DNA from: Cerioporus squamosus
Taxonomy: Eukaryota; Basidiomycota; Agaricomycetes; Polyporales; Polyporaceae
Assembly: GCA_022592435.1 (NCBI GenBank)
Contig: JABYQS010000025.1
Span: 62,001 to 126,000, forward strand
Direction of reading: 5' to 3'
DNA: 64,000 bases
In this document: piece after piece, positions 1-10,100 of the stretch
Numbering within the stretch: position 1 is the first letter of the stretch
Layout: each line of letters starts with the position of its first letter
Notes under the pieces: generated by a model
Told to the model about the DNA's origin: nothing
The model's database searches: none
What the model saw: only the letters and a program-made list of their open reading frames with translations
Program-made: the position numbers and the translations under genes

Positions 1-668
1 CGACGTCTTCAGGATTGAAGATGCTGATGTAGCCGCTCCAGGCCGAGACGTCATGCTCGTCCCGGGAGAACACTAGGGGTAGCGAGAAAGACACAATGGT
101 ATGAACGAGCAGTGTGAACGAGAGGGAGCTAGATAACGCACGGTACAAGGTATAGTCGTCCCTGGTGGGGACCGAGGGTACCATGACGTTTGCAAGCCTG
201 TCCGTAACCGGAAACCAGTCCGTGAGCTCTGCTGCGATGTCAGTGCACGCAGTCCCTTAAAACATCAATCTACGACTCAACGATGTACTCACCCGAAAGC
301 AGAACGTGAGCGTTCTGCGATCCGCCCGAATAAGCCAGGATGAACTTGGCCATGATCGGGTCTCCCGAGCTGTTCGTTGTCCTCACATGATGCATCGTCC
401 TATGTACGACCCAGACACTTCCTCAACATCTATGAAAGCTTGTCAAGAAGGGCAGGACGTACCACTGGACCGTATGCATATCTCCAACCTGCCAGACATC
501 ACCCGTGCGCGGTGCGACGATCGACGACCCGCGTTGGTACGATGGGAACGCGCCTCCGACCGCCACGACGATGAAACATGCCAGCGTGGCGACGAGGCAC
601 AGCGTCGCCGCAGCTCTTGTGGTGATCTTCCAGAGACGCGTACGATAGTGCGTCTTGTGCGTGTTCAT
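1..668 (-). CDS. Kre9/KNH-type Ser/Thr-rich surface protein, 5' part only
   Basis: Four exons on the minus strand read in phase: 668-463, 381-293, 231-142 and 72 to the window edge. The chosen start (MNTHKTHY) is followed by a basic stretch and a hydrophobic segment (about residues 14-36), a signal peptide or signal anchor. Next comes the pattern of the Kre9/KNH N-terminal domain: P-x-x-G-D-V-W-Q-V-G-D ... VQW, then NSSGDPIMAKFILAY, then a SVPTRDDY motif. Proteins of this fungal family are mostly secreted or GPI-anchored and are linked to the cell wall; the exact role is unknown. The C-terminus lies outside the window, so an anchor cannot be checked. An upstream in-frame ATG at 761 would put about 30 charged residues before the signal and is less likely. 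Confidence 0.7.
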
Positions 669-1096
669 GGCATGGGTGCACGGCGGAGAGAGAGAACGGA
701 GGACGACGGTCGAAGGACGAACATAGCTGGACCGTTCGTCGGATGATGCGTCCTCGGCCACCTTCGACTTCGGTCGCCTCTAGTATGTAGCGTCAGTGAT
801 CCTAAGCTGCTTATCAGCGCCGTTTCATGGCGGCTTGTCGAAGACTGGCCGTGGAGCTGCATGTTACTTAGCGGTGATGAATGCGAGAGCCCGCTCTCAT
901 CCGAGCGTGAAGATCGACGCGTACGGCCTCCAGAAGCTGCATCGCCACTCATAATCGTCGCAAGCGAGCCTCGGAATGACATCTTCCGACTCGGTTCGGG
1001 ACATTGGCAATGGCCTGCATATAGAACGTGCTATCAGTACAGAGCGATATGTGGCTAGTTGCTACACCTTGTCTTGTAGACATCTCAATCTATGAC
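669..1096. other. intergenic, no gene seen
   Basis: Region between the 3' end of the hydantoinase-B-like gene and the start of the Kre9/KNH-like gene, both on minus. It must hold the promoter of the latter. Short open frames here have no recognisable family features. Confidence 0.5.
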
Positions 1097-3221
1097 CTAG
1101 AAGGCAGCCTGCGCGGCCTCACGCTCTGCCAGACTTCCGCGAGGAGCCCACGCGCGCAGATGGTCGTGTCCACCATGTGCGAGCTCTTCTTCCTCCTCCT
1201 TGGATATGCCCCAAGCACCTGCGCCAGGCGTCTCAATGAGCAACGTATCGCCCTTGCCCATGTATATGGTGGCCTTCCCGCCTATGTTGATCTTCCTCGG
1301 CTTCAGTGGCTGGCGTTCATCATGATCCTCTGGGAGGTCCCCGTCTTCTTCCCGCGGTTGCTTAACCCAAGTGTTACGGCCAAGCGCACCAGGTCCACCA
1401 CCTTCCATGCCGTAAGGCTGACGCGTACGGCGTTCGGAAAGTATCGACACCTGCAATGGTTCGAGGAACTCGATCTCGCGGACTACACCGTCACCACCGC
1501 GCCATCGGCCCTTGCCACCGGAGCCCTCGCGGATGCCAAACTGGTGAACGATGACAGGGTAACGGCGCTCGAGAATCTCGACATCACCGATACGGGTGTT
1601 GGTGATGTGAGTATGCACACCGGACGTGCCGTGCCAGCCGGGACCAGCGCCGGAACCACCAGCTATGGTCTGTCAGGAGGCACTTAGCATATATGGCTAC
1701 AAGATGGGGCGAAACAGTACCTCGTAGTAGCCATAACCAGTGACGTTGTTGCCGTCCTTGTCCTTGCCACCCGAGCCGAACGTCAAGTTGCTACCGTAGG
1801 AATCAGCATCCGTCAATGTGCGACGAAGATCATGAGACATACTTCGTGCATCCTTGACTGGCAGCGCAGGCGTGGAATGCCTTCAATACAACGTCGACAA
1901 TCCGTTGGGACGTAAGGACGTTGCCACCGCACACCGCGGCAGTGCGAGAAGGAGACAGGAGCGAACCCTCAGGGATTTTGACTGCATAGCGAATGTCAGA
2001 ATCATCACAGAAGTACGCGTAAGAGCGCACATACCGGTGATGGGGACCAAGCACCCTGCATTGAGCGGGATGTCCATGTCGAGCATGGCACGCATACAGT
2101 AGATCACAGCAGAGTGCACAACTGAGATGGGGGCGTTCAGGTTGCCACGAATCTCGCAGCCCGTGCCCTCGAAATCGAGCACGGCGGAGCCTTCCTTCTC
2201 GTCAATCTCCACCTTGAGCTGGATCTACGTGCGAGTGTGAGTGTGAGTGTGGTACACGAAGATCGAGTGTTTATGAGTGACACGCACGGGAGAGCCATCA
2301 TCGAGGTAGTCAATCGCTTCGAGGACATTCGAGCCCGCGCGTTTCACAACGTCACGGAGCAGGTTGCGGACTGAGGACTCCGCGTTCGCGCGGATGTGGT
2401 ACATATACTCCTGGACGGTCTCTAGCCCGTAGTCATCAACGACTTCGCGTACGTTTCTGTCAGCTCAAGATTCATTCGAATGAGAAGAGGACGTACTCTG
2501 CTGGATGAGCTGGATCCCCTTGTGGTTCGCGGCGATCTGGGCCTTGAGGTCGCTCTCGACATCCCTGATGTTCCTGCATCCAGAACTACCCGCATACTGC
2601 GCAGGCTTGGTGATCATATAGTCGATGAGGCCCTCGCGGTCGAACACCCCCTCGCTCACGATCTTGAAACTGACAATGTGCGCTCCCTCTTCGAAAATGG
2701 TCGTCGACGTTGGCGGCATCGACCCGGGGAGAATTCCACCAATATCCGCATGGTGGCCGCGGGACGCGGTGAAGAAGATGATCTCGCGCTCGCCGGAGGA
2801 CGAGGGCGCGGAGAAGACGGGGGAGATGATGGTGATGTCGGGCAAGTGCGAGCCGCCTGCATGCGGGGAGTTCGTCATGAGGACATCGCCGGGCTTAAGG
2901 GTCTTCGCATGCAGCTGCATTTGGTATCGTACGGCGCTGTAGGAAAACCATGGATTCATCCGTGATCTCAGGAGCCCGCGCGGGATGCACTCACAAACTC
3001 ATTGATCCCAAGTGAATTGGAATGAAGGGCGCATTCGCGACGAGGTCGCCATCGGGGGCGAACAGCGCGCAGGAGAAGTCGAGTCGCTCCTTGATGTTCG
3101 TGCTGATAGCGGTCTGCTGCAACGACCGTCCCATCGCCTCCGCGACGCTCATGAAGCGGTTGGCGAAGAGCGTGAGCAGGATCGGGTCCGGCGGGTTGTA
3201 CTTCTTCGTCTGTGCAGACAT
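1097..3221 (-). CDS. stand-alone hydantoinase B / 5-oxoprolinase C-terminal domain protein
   Basis: Seven exons (3221-2995, 2936-2497, 2442-2288, 2224-2035, 1981-1843, 1790-1721, 1669-1097) sum to 1794 nt, exactly 597 codons plus stop. The protein carries the whole HyuB domain: [19 protein letters not shown] and [12 protein letters not shown] near the start, then [15 protein letters not shown], an EGTG and NAPISV region, and [26 protein letters not shown] followed by [11 protein letters not shown] near the end. In fungal 5-oxoprolinase (ATP-dependent opening of 5-oxoproline in glutathione turnover) this domain is the C-terminal half, preceded by a HyuA ATPase-like half. Here no HyuA half lies upstream: the divergent UBR7-like gene begins 413 bp away. 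The start is the first Met before the domain. It is either a separate HyuB-only protein or a truncated duplicate that is still fully open. Activity without HyuA is doubtful unless it pairs with another protein. Confidence 0.8.
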
Positions 3222-3633
3222 CGTTGGTACTTTCTACAATGTCAAAGTCAAGCAGGGGATGGCGTGGACGGTCCTGGAGGCCTCAAAACCTATGGCGAGG
3301 ATCAGCACGATTGCTGTTCACCCGCGTTCGGGACTCCGATACGCATATGCTCAGCAACTCACCACATATACCGACTATCCTATCTAATCGTCCGGGGTTT
3401 TGATAGGCAAGTCTCGCTGGATATGCGAGGGCGACGAGCTCGTCGATGTGTAGCGAGAGATGACGGCTCGGAGAGCGTGAGTGGAACGAGCATGACGGTG
3501 GTCACATGTAGAGACGCGCTCGGTGTCGCGGGAGGCCGCGACGCGATGCGAGCGCGTCCACGCCGCTTTCCTCGACGACCACCATCCCCACATCGCCTCG
3601 CACACTGTACTCATACAGCCGGCGTCGCGAGGA
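3222..3633. promoter_or_regulatory. divergent promoter region
   Basis: 412 bp between two genes starting in opposite directions (HyuB-like on minus, UBR7-like on plus). It should contain both promoters; no clear TATA box or known factor site was picked out. Confidence 0.5.
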
Positions 3634-5209
3634 ATGTCCGACTCTGCGACGCTCACCTCTGTTCTCGAGTCCCAGAACGCTCTCCTGCAAGAGGCATCGC
3701 TCGCACTTCCGCACTCATTCTCGCAATGCACCTATTCGCTGGGGCATATCCGTCAAGCCGTCTACCTCTGCCTGACATGCACACCTCCCGGCTCTGACAA
3801 GCCTCCGCGCGGCGTATGCGCGGCCTGCTCGATAGCATGTCACACGGACCACGAGCAGCTGGAACTCTTCCCCAAGCGGAACTTCCGGTGCGACTGCCCC
3901 ACGCGCGCCCTCGACCATGCATGCACCCTCCACACACGTCTCGAAGAAACGAACGATACGAATGCCTATGGGAGAAACTTCAGAGCAGAGTTTTGCAGGT
4001 GCGGCAGGGCGTATAACGCGGAGAACGAGAGGGAGACTATGATCCAGTGTATAGCCTGTGAGGTGTGTTCGAGTGGCCTCTGTGACACAAGTGCTAATCG
4101 TAACCCATTGTCGCCCTGTACATAGGACTGGTTCCACGAGTCATGTCTGAATCTCCGCGAGCGACCGTCCTCCCGTGACCCGACGCCCGAGGTTGCACCC
4201 CAGTCGGAAGCACCCCTCGACGATGGCGCGTCGGACGCATCTTCGTCCGGGCTTCCCCCACCTCTCATCCGTGCAAGTGACTATGACGCTCTCGTATGCA
4301 GTGCGTGTGTACGCCAGATCGATTCTCTGCGCAAGATCGCAGGTACCCCTGGTGCGCTGATGGTCGTGCGCACGGCTGACTCTCCGACGGAGCCCTGGGT
4401 CATCATTGGGAAGGACGAGGCAAAGGAGACGGCTTCTGTCGAAGTGGACGCTAAGGACGGGGACGCAACGAACAAGACTCCTGCACAACAACTTGCGGGA
4501 GAGAAGCGCGAAAGGTCCTCGTCGGTCTCGGAGGAGCACCAGGCAAAGAGGTTACGCATCTCTCCAGACGCGGATTCTACCCCTTGTTGTCTTGCGTCTG
4601 CCCAAGATCCGCGAGTGCGGACGCTGCTCGGCGGTCTTGAGCCAACTTCACTGAAGGACGTGGACGTGAAGGACGAAGGGGGACCTGATACCAAGCGCTA
4701 CTATGGTGCCGGGGACGTCTTCCTCACTGAGGGATGGAGGGCTCGCTGGTGTCGCTGCAAGAATGTAAGTTGTTTCCAACGCCGCTGCGTACCCTTTTTG
4801 ACGAAGTTTGATCAGTGTCTTCCATCCCTACAATCTCGTCCGTACTTGCTAGAGGAAGAAGAGACGTATGAGCCCCCTGAAGATCCTGACTCAGGTGGGT
4901 AGCCCTCACACTATACATCTGCACACTCTAATTGCCGCATACCAGGTCTATCGTTGGAGGAGCTGGGGATGCGCGCCCTACAGAGACTTCCTCGGGAGAG
5001 TGCTATCAACGGCATCATGGCGTTCAACGCGATGCGGTGAGTACTTGTATCGACTTGATCGTAACTGTTTGGGCTCATCTCACCAAAACAGTGATGACCT
5101 CATGAAGCACCTGCGTCCGTTCGCAGAGCGAGGGGACGAAGTGACTGAGGCAGATATCAGGGGGTTCTTTGACGAACGAATTCGAGAGTTGGCAGCCAGG
5201 CGTCGCTGA
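3634..5209 (+). CDS. UBR7-like UBR-box/PHD-finger protein (putative E3 ubiquitin ligase)
   Basis: Five exons (3634-4062, 4126-4764, 4816-4894, 4946-5036, 5092-5209) total 1356 nt, giving 451 residues, close to the UBR7 family size (human about 425). Residues about 30-95 form a UBR box with the Cys/His zinc-binding spacing (CTYSLG, YLCLTC, GVCAACSIACHTDHE, FRCDC). Residues about 125-185 form an atypical PHD finger (FCRCG, MIQCIACEDWFHESCL). A middle acidic, Ser-rich, low-complexity part ends in KRLR, a possible nuclear signal. The C-terminal conserved part (CLPSLQSRPYLLEEEETYEPPED, then SLEELGMRAL) matches the family pattern. UBR7 proteins bind histones in the nucleus and are described as E3 ligases for histone H2B. 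The start is the ATG just ahead of the conserved region. Confidence 0.88.
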
Positions 5210-5669
5210 TTCGTCTCTTGTACCATGCTAGAGATGATTGTCTTCTGTAGAGTTGAGGCTGCCTGCGAGCCCAATATTGTACCATGTCTGATCTTGTAAG
5301 TGTCGTTCGGAACGCGAGGCTCGCATGAGATTATTTGCGTGTGGCACCACCGTCACATCCCTCCCCTCACGGACTTCAGGCTCCTGTTTCATACTGGTGG
5401 ACTCAGCACTCTCGCTGCAGCATGAACCGACACAGCGTAGAGAGCACCCCAAGGTCGAGACCGCGCAACGGGAGGCGCTTGCGCGCTGGGCCCGAGCGCG
5501 CGAAAGTGGCTAAACACGCGCATGTCACGAGACCGCAGAGCGCACGTGAGGAGTTGTTGATCGTGCGTAGACTTGGGCTGAGCCACGCCCCGGCTCCCCG
5601 CGCATCTTGAACTCCTTCCTCTACCATCCCCCGCCCCCGCGAACAACCACCCCCCGCGCGCAACACACG
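5210..5669. other. intergenic, promoter of the chromatin protein
   Basis: 460 bp between two plus-strand genes. The last 60 bp before the ATG at 5670 are very C-rich and pyrimidine-rich, a common feature of leaders and promoters of highly expressed fungal genes. Nothing else recognised. Confidence 0.4.
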
Positions 5670-6371
5670 ATGCCCCGCAAGGCTGCTGCAACTGCTGAGA
5701 GCGGCGCGGAGCCCCGCCGCTCTTCCCGCATCAAGGAACAGCCCAAGCCCGAGCCCGCCCCCAAGAAGGCCCCCGCGAAGCCGCGCACTAAGAAGGTGAA
5801 GGAGCCCGCCGCCGAAGGCGAAGAGAAGCCCAAGTCGACCAAGGGTCGAAAGCGCACTGCTGCTGAGAAGGACGCCGAGGACGGCGCCGCCGTCAACGGT
5901 GACGAGCCCCCAGCCAAGAAGGTGCGTGTTGTGGATGTGGTCGCCCCGCCGCCGTCGCCCAGTCGCTCACCCTCGCGTAGGCCAAGCCTGCCTCCAAGGC
6001 TGCTGGCAAGCCCGCCAGCAAGGCCGCCGCCGCCAAGCCTGCCTCCAAGGCGTCTCGGGCGGGTTCGGCGAAGCCCGCCTCACGCGCTGCGAGCGCAAAG
6101 CCTGCCTCGCGGGCCTCCGCGAAGCCGCCGTCTACCGCAAAGAAGCCAGCGTCGCGTGCGGGATCGAAGAAGCCGGCATCCAAGGTGCGTGGTGCACGAT
6201 GGTCGGCGTCGACTTGATGTCTTATCGGACGACGTGTAGGTTGGCGCTGCTGAGAAAGAGAACGGAGCTGCTGCGGCTCCGGAGACGATCGCTGAGGAGC
6301 CCGAGGCTGAGGAGGCTGCCGAGGCCGCAGGTGAACAACCTGCAGGTGAGGCGGCCACAGCGGCGGCGTGA
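5670..6371 (+). CDS. lysine/alanine/proline-rich nuclear protein, H1-tail or HMGN-like
   Basis: Three exons (5670-5921, 5981-6184, 6240-6371) total 588 nt, 195 residues. Near the N-terminus a PRRSSRIKEQPKPEP stretch resembles the nucleosome-binding RRSARLSAK motif of animal HMGN proteins. The middle holds KPASKA / KPASRA-type repeats as in linker histone tails (about residues 85-152). The end is acidic and Ala/Glu-rich (about 153-195). No globular winged-helix H1 domain is present. The basic-then-acidic layout suggests a disordered chromatin-binding protein in the nucleus. Likeness to HMGN is probably convergent, and low complexity makes homology claims weak. Confidence 0.65.
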
Positions 6372-7130
6372 TATAAGTGTGAGTGGTGTACATCGTCTTT
6401 GGCTGCCCCTGTTGACAATGACGTGGTCAATACAGTACGGCTTCGACCGCCCTGAAGGCCATTTTGCACCTTTGCACCCTCGCTCGCTGTCGCTGTCGCC
6501 GCTTTTTATCTCTTCTATTTAACCAAGCTGCGCCCACGGAACTAGTTCGACCCGCCGATTCCCCTCGATATCCTACTGTCCTCCGCTGCGGATTCCCCGC
6601 CTCCTATACTGCGTAGTGCCGGCTTGCGTCTTTATGTACATATGAATGGGGCCGTGTATTCTGTTTTCTTCGCTCGTCGTCGTCGTCGTCGCATTGCTGC
6701 CTGTCCTAGCTACCCTCGCTGAGTTAGTTCATGTACGTTGCGTGTTATACTACTAGTGTCGAGTCGATTGGTTTGACGTCTGTACAAATGTAAACTCGGG
6801 TTTCCACCCCAGGAGTGCCCGGAGCTTGCATGCAAAACCTTTCACCCTAATACATGCCCGACTACTCATGTTAAGGCCAGTGCGAAGCCTCAGGGTCATG
6901 TTCTCCGACACTGTATGCCGCATGCAACATCCTGCGTAGCAGAGTTTCAAGGAGACTTCATGAATTGGAGTCAAGGAAAATGTGCGGATGTCGATACAAA
7001 TACAACATGCGTGTGAGTCTAGTAAACATAGAACATGCGTCGAAAGCAAATAGCACAGTAACAGAGTCTGGTCATGCAACATCCACCCTCGCCCTCGCCC
7101 TCGCCCTGGGACTGCCATGAACAGCTCGGG
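6372..7130. other. convergent 3' region with simple repeats
   Basis: Tail-to-tail space between the chromatin protein and the polymerase gene. It holds a CGT-type trinucleotide run near 6668-6690 and a CCCTCG-type hexamer run near 7085-7107, close to the polymerase stop. No gene seen. Confidence 0.5.
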
Positions 7131-10100
7131 TCACCAATTGTTCAGCAATGTCTGGGCACACTCCTGCAGATGGCACAACAACCGGTCAGTAAACAGTCCA
7201 GAATGTAGCCAACATCGAGGATAGCACGTACCTTCAACCGTCCCATGTTATGCGCCAGCGCAACGTTCACCATGGTTCGGAGCTTCCGCCGAATATCCGC
7301 GCGGTTCATCGTAAGTTGGAAGGCGCCCGAACACCCACAGTGCCGCGACACGTTGTCCGCGCGGACCTGCCCACACCTCGTACACTTGAGGTCCTGCTGT
7401 GCGAACCGCCGCTCATACTCAAACACGACGCGCATGAGCGCGAACTCGATCCCCGCGCGGTCGTACTCCCCACCGCACTTCGTGCAGAGCCACCGCGCGC
7501 CCGTGCTGGTCGTGTTGTGGGTGCCGGGGAGGAGGGCCGGGTCGCGGCAGAAGTCGAAGTCTTTCATGCCGTCGCAGTGGCGGCACGGGACGCTGGACAG
7601 CTTGAGCGGTTCGCAGGGGTTCTGGAACGCGGCTTCGGACGCGAACTCCCGCACCCCGACAAGCTCGAGGAGGTTCCGCTTGAGTAGGCCCACTTCCAGA
7701 GTGTGCTCTTTCGCAAGGGCGAACACTGCGCAGCTGAACTTGACGAACTCCAGCGCAGGGTTGGTCATGTGCGTATGCGAGCCGGGAAGGAGAGGAAACT
7801 CCCATTGGGCCAATGCAGCATCGTCGGTGAGGGCTTCGCGGTACCGGTCCTGAAGACCCCCGAGGACACGAAGCATCCGTCTTGTGAGCTTGCGCGTGAC
7901 AAACTCGCGACATGCGTCGATCTCCTCAGCCTTGGCTACGTCGCGAGGGGTTGCTTCGGGAGCTCCGCCGTTCTGCAGCGGTCGCAAGGGTACACGCGTG
8001 GCGCCTTGGCTCTTCTGCGCTGTGCGGAAGAACTCCACAAGGAAGTACCGGACGACGGCGCGGAAGTCTGCTTGAATAGCTGGAGGAAGGAAGGATTGGA
8101 TGTTCCAGCGCATCTCGATCGTGAGTTCCTCCGGCGGCTCGAGGGCAAGCGGGTCCTCGCAGACCACCGCACCATAGTTCGCCTCGTCCATGAAGAGCAG
8201 GAAGTCATAAAAGCGCTCAGTGTGGAGATAGACATGCTGGAACAGCTCGTGCGAAGTGACTGCGGTGGTGATGTATGTCGCGTAGGCATGAGCAGTGCCA
8301 GGAGGTTTGGAGGTGACAAGGAGGATCCGGCTGAGATCCGCGTAGACGACGTGAGAGCCCAGCCTCTTGAACTCGGCGAGCATTTGAATGAAGGTCTTCC
8401 GCATCAAGCCATGCACGAACCGATGGATACCGGTGTCATACATGTTCGACGCCGTCGAGCTGATCCACCGCCAGAAGTGATCCACAGCAATGGTCGCCGG
8501 GCTCTCGAAGCCACCTTGGATCTTGTCGACCATCCACATCTTCACGAGCGACTTGAGGATGCCGAACGTTTGCGGGGACACATTGGACTCGCCGAGCGTC
8601 AAGTCCTGCATAGAGTCTCCCTTTGAGTATTCATCGAGAGTGCGCGAGGCATCAAACGCTGTAGCTCCACCGCTGCCTTCCAACTCGTTGACAATGACCG
8701 AGTGGAGCACTGCGTCGACCGCAAGGTTACGCACGGTGATCTCGAGGCACACGTTCGAGTAGCAGCCAGGGGACATGAACTCGGTCTTCGCCAGCTCCTC
8801 CTGGGGTCGGTTGTCTTCTTCGATGCCTCCAAGATCAGGACGGTCGCCTGGTGACCACCACAGCACGATGTCCTGGCTCGTCAGCCGGCGAGCGAACTCG
8901 ATGTCTGCGAGCAAGAGAGCCTGGTCACCCTCTACGTGGCCCACAGGAACATCGTAGTAATCGGCTAGTGCAATTGTTCGGTCGAGCCAAGGGCCGAGGG
9001 AGAGGTAGCGGTTGACGAGCTTTTGGGCGACGCTCGTCTGCCATGGGAAGACGTCCAGCGAGTGGGGTGATCTCGCCTTAGACATTGACAGGACGGGAAA
9101 CTTGGAGAGTTTTGGCGTGTGGAAGTCGAAGTAGCTCTGCTCCTTAGTAGAGGATAGCACAACGACGAAGGAGCGGTTCTCGACGAGGCCGAGCTCGCGA
9201 GAGATTGCCTTGAGAGCAGTTGCATCGTTGCCATGGTAGGTCGTATTGAAGGTGAGATCATCGGGGTAGGTATAAGACATGCTTGCGCCGACACTTTGCT
9301 CGTGCTTGTGCAGGAGGTCGGCATACAGTTCAGTGAGACGGGGGATTGGTTGTCGTCGGGTAGCAGGGTCGACGATGTGAAGCTTCACAGTTTCACCGGG
9401 GATGAAAAGAGCGAAGACATGCACAGGAGCGGTGTTGGAACAGGCGTGGTAGAGGAAGATGTACTTCCCCGCCCGTCCCTGGTCGAGGTACCTCCTCTTC
9501 GTGAGCGCGGGACCTGCTCGACCCAACTGTTGGAGATCAAAGCCCACGGTCTCTGCACGGCTGAGAGTGATCATCTTGTCCTCGTTGGAGCACGTCTTGC
9601 CCAACTTCAAGATGGCTCGCATGACCAGCGGAAGCTAAACCAGATCATCAATTCCAGTACGATAGGTCACGCACTCGACACATACCTGCAACTCGTAGAC
9701 ACCATCCACGTTCGGGTCATTGGTGATGTCAATGAAGTGCTCATGGCCTTCGACATAAAGGTCTTCGCGTACAGAGACTTTGTGGAGGTTGTGACAAGGG
9801 CGATCGCGAGGCAAGCTACGGACCACCTTCTCGCACTGGTATAGCTCGTGGTTGAACTGATCGCGCTTGGGGGTCGTGCGGAGGTGGATGTAGAACTCGC
9901 GAGGTATGCGAAGTGGGACGGAAGTGAGGGAGCCGTCAATAGACAGCCACAGGGTGAATCGGCCGGGCGTCCTGTTCGGTCGGATCTGCACGATATCCCA
10001 GTGGGTGCTCTGCTTCGTACGAACGCCTCTGAACATGGCCGGCATAGAGATGCTTTCAGAGGTATCCCCCCGACGATGCCTCCATCGTTTCCGCATCACC

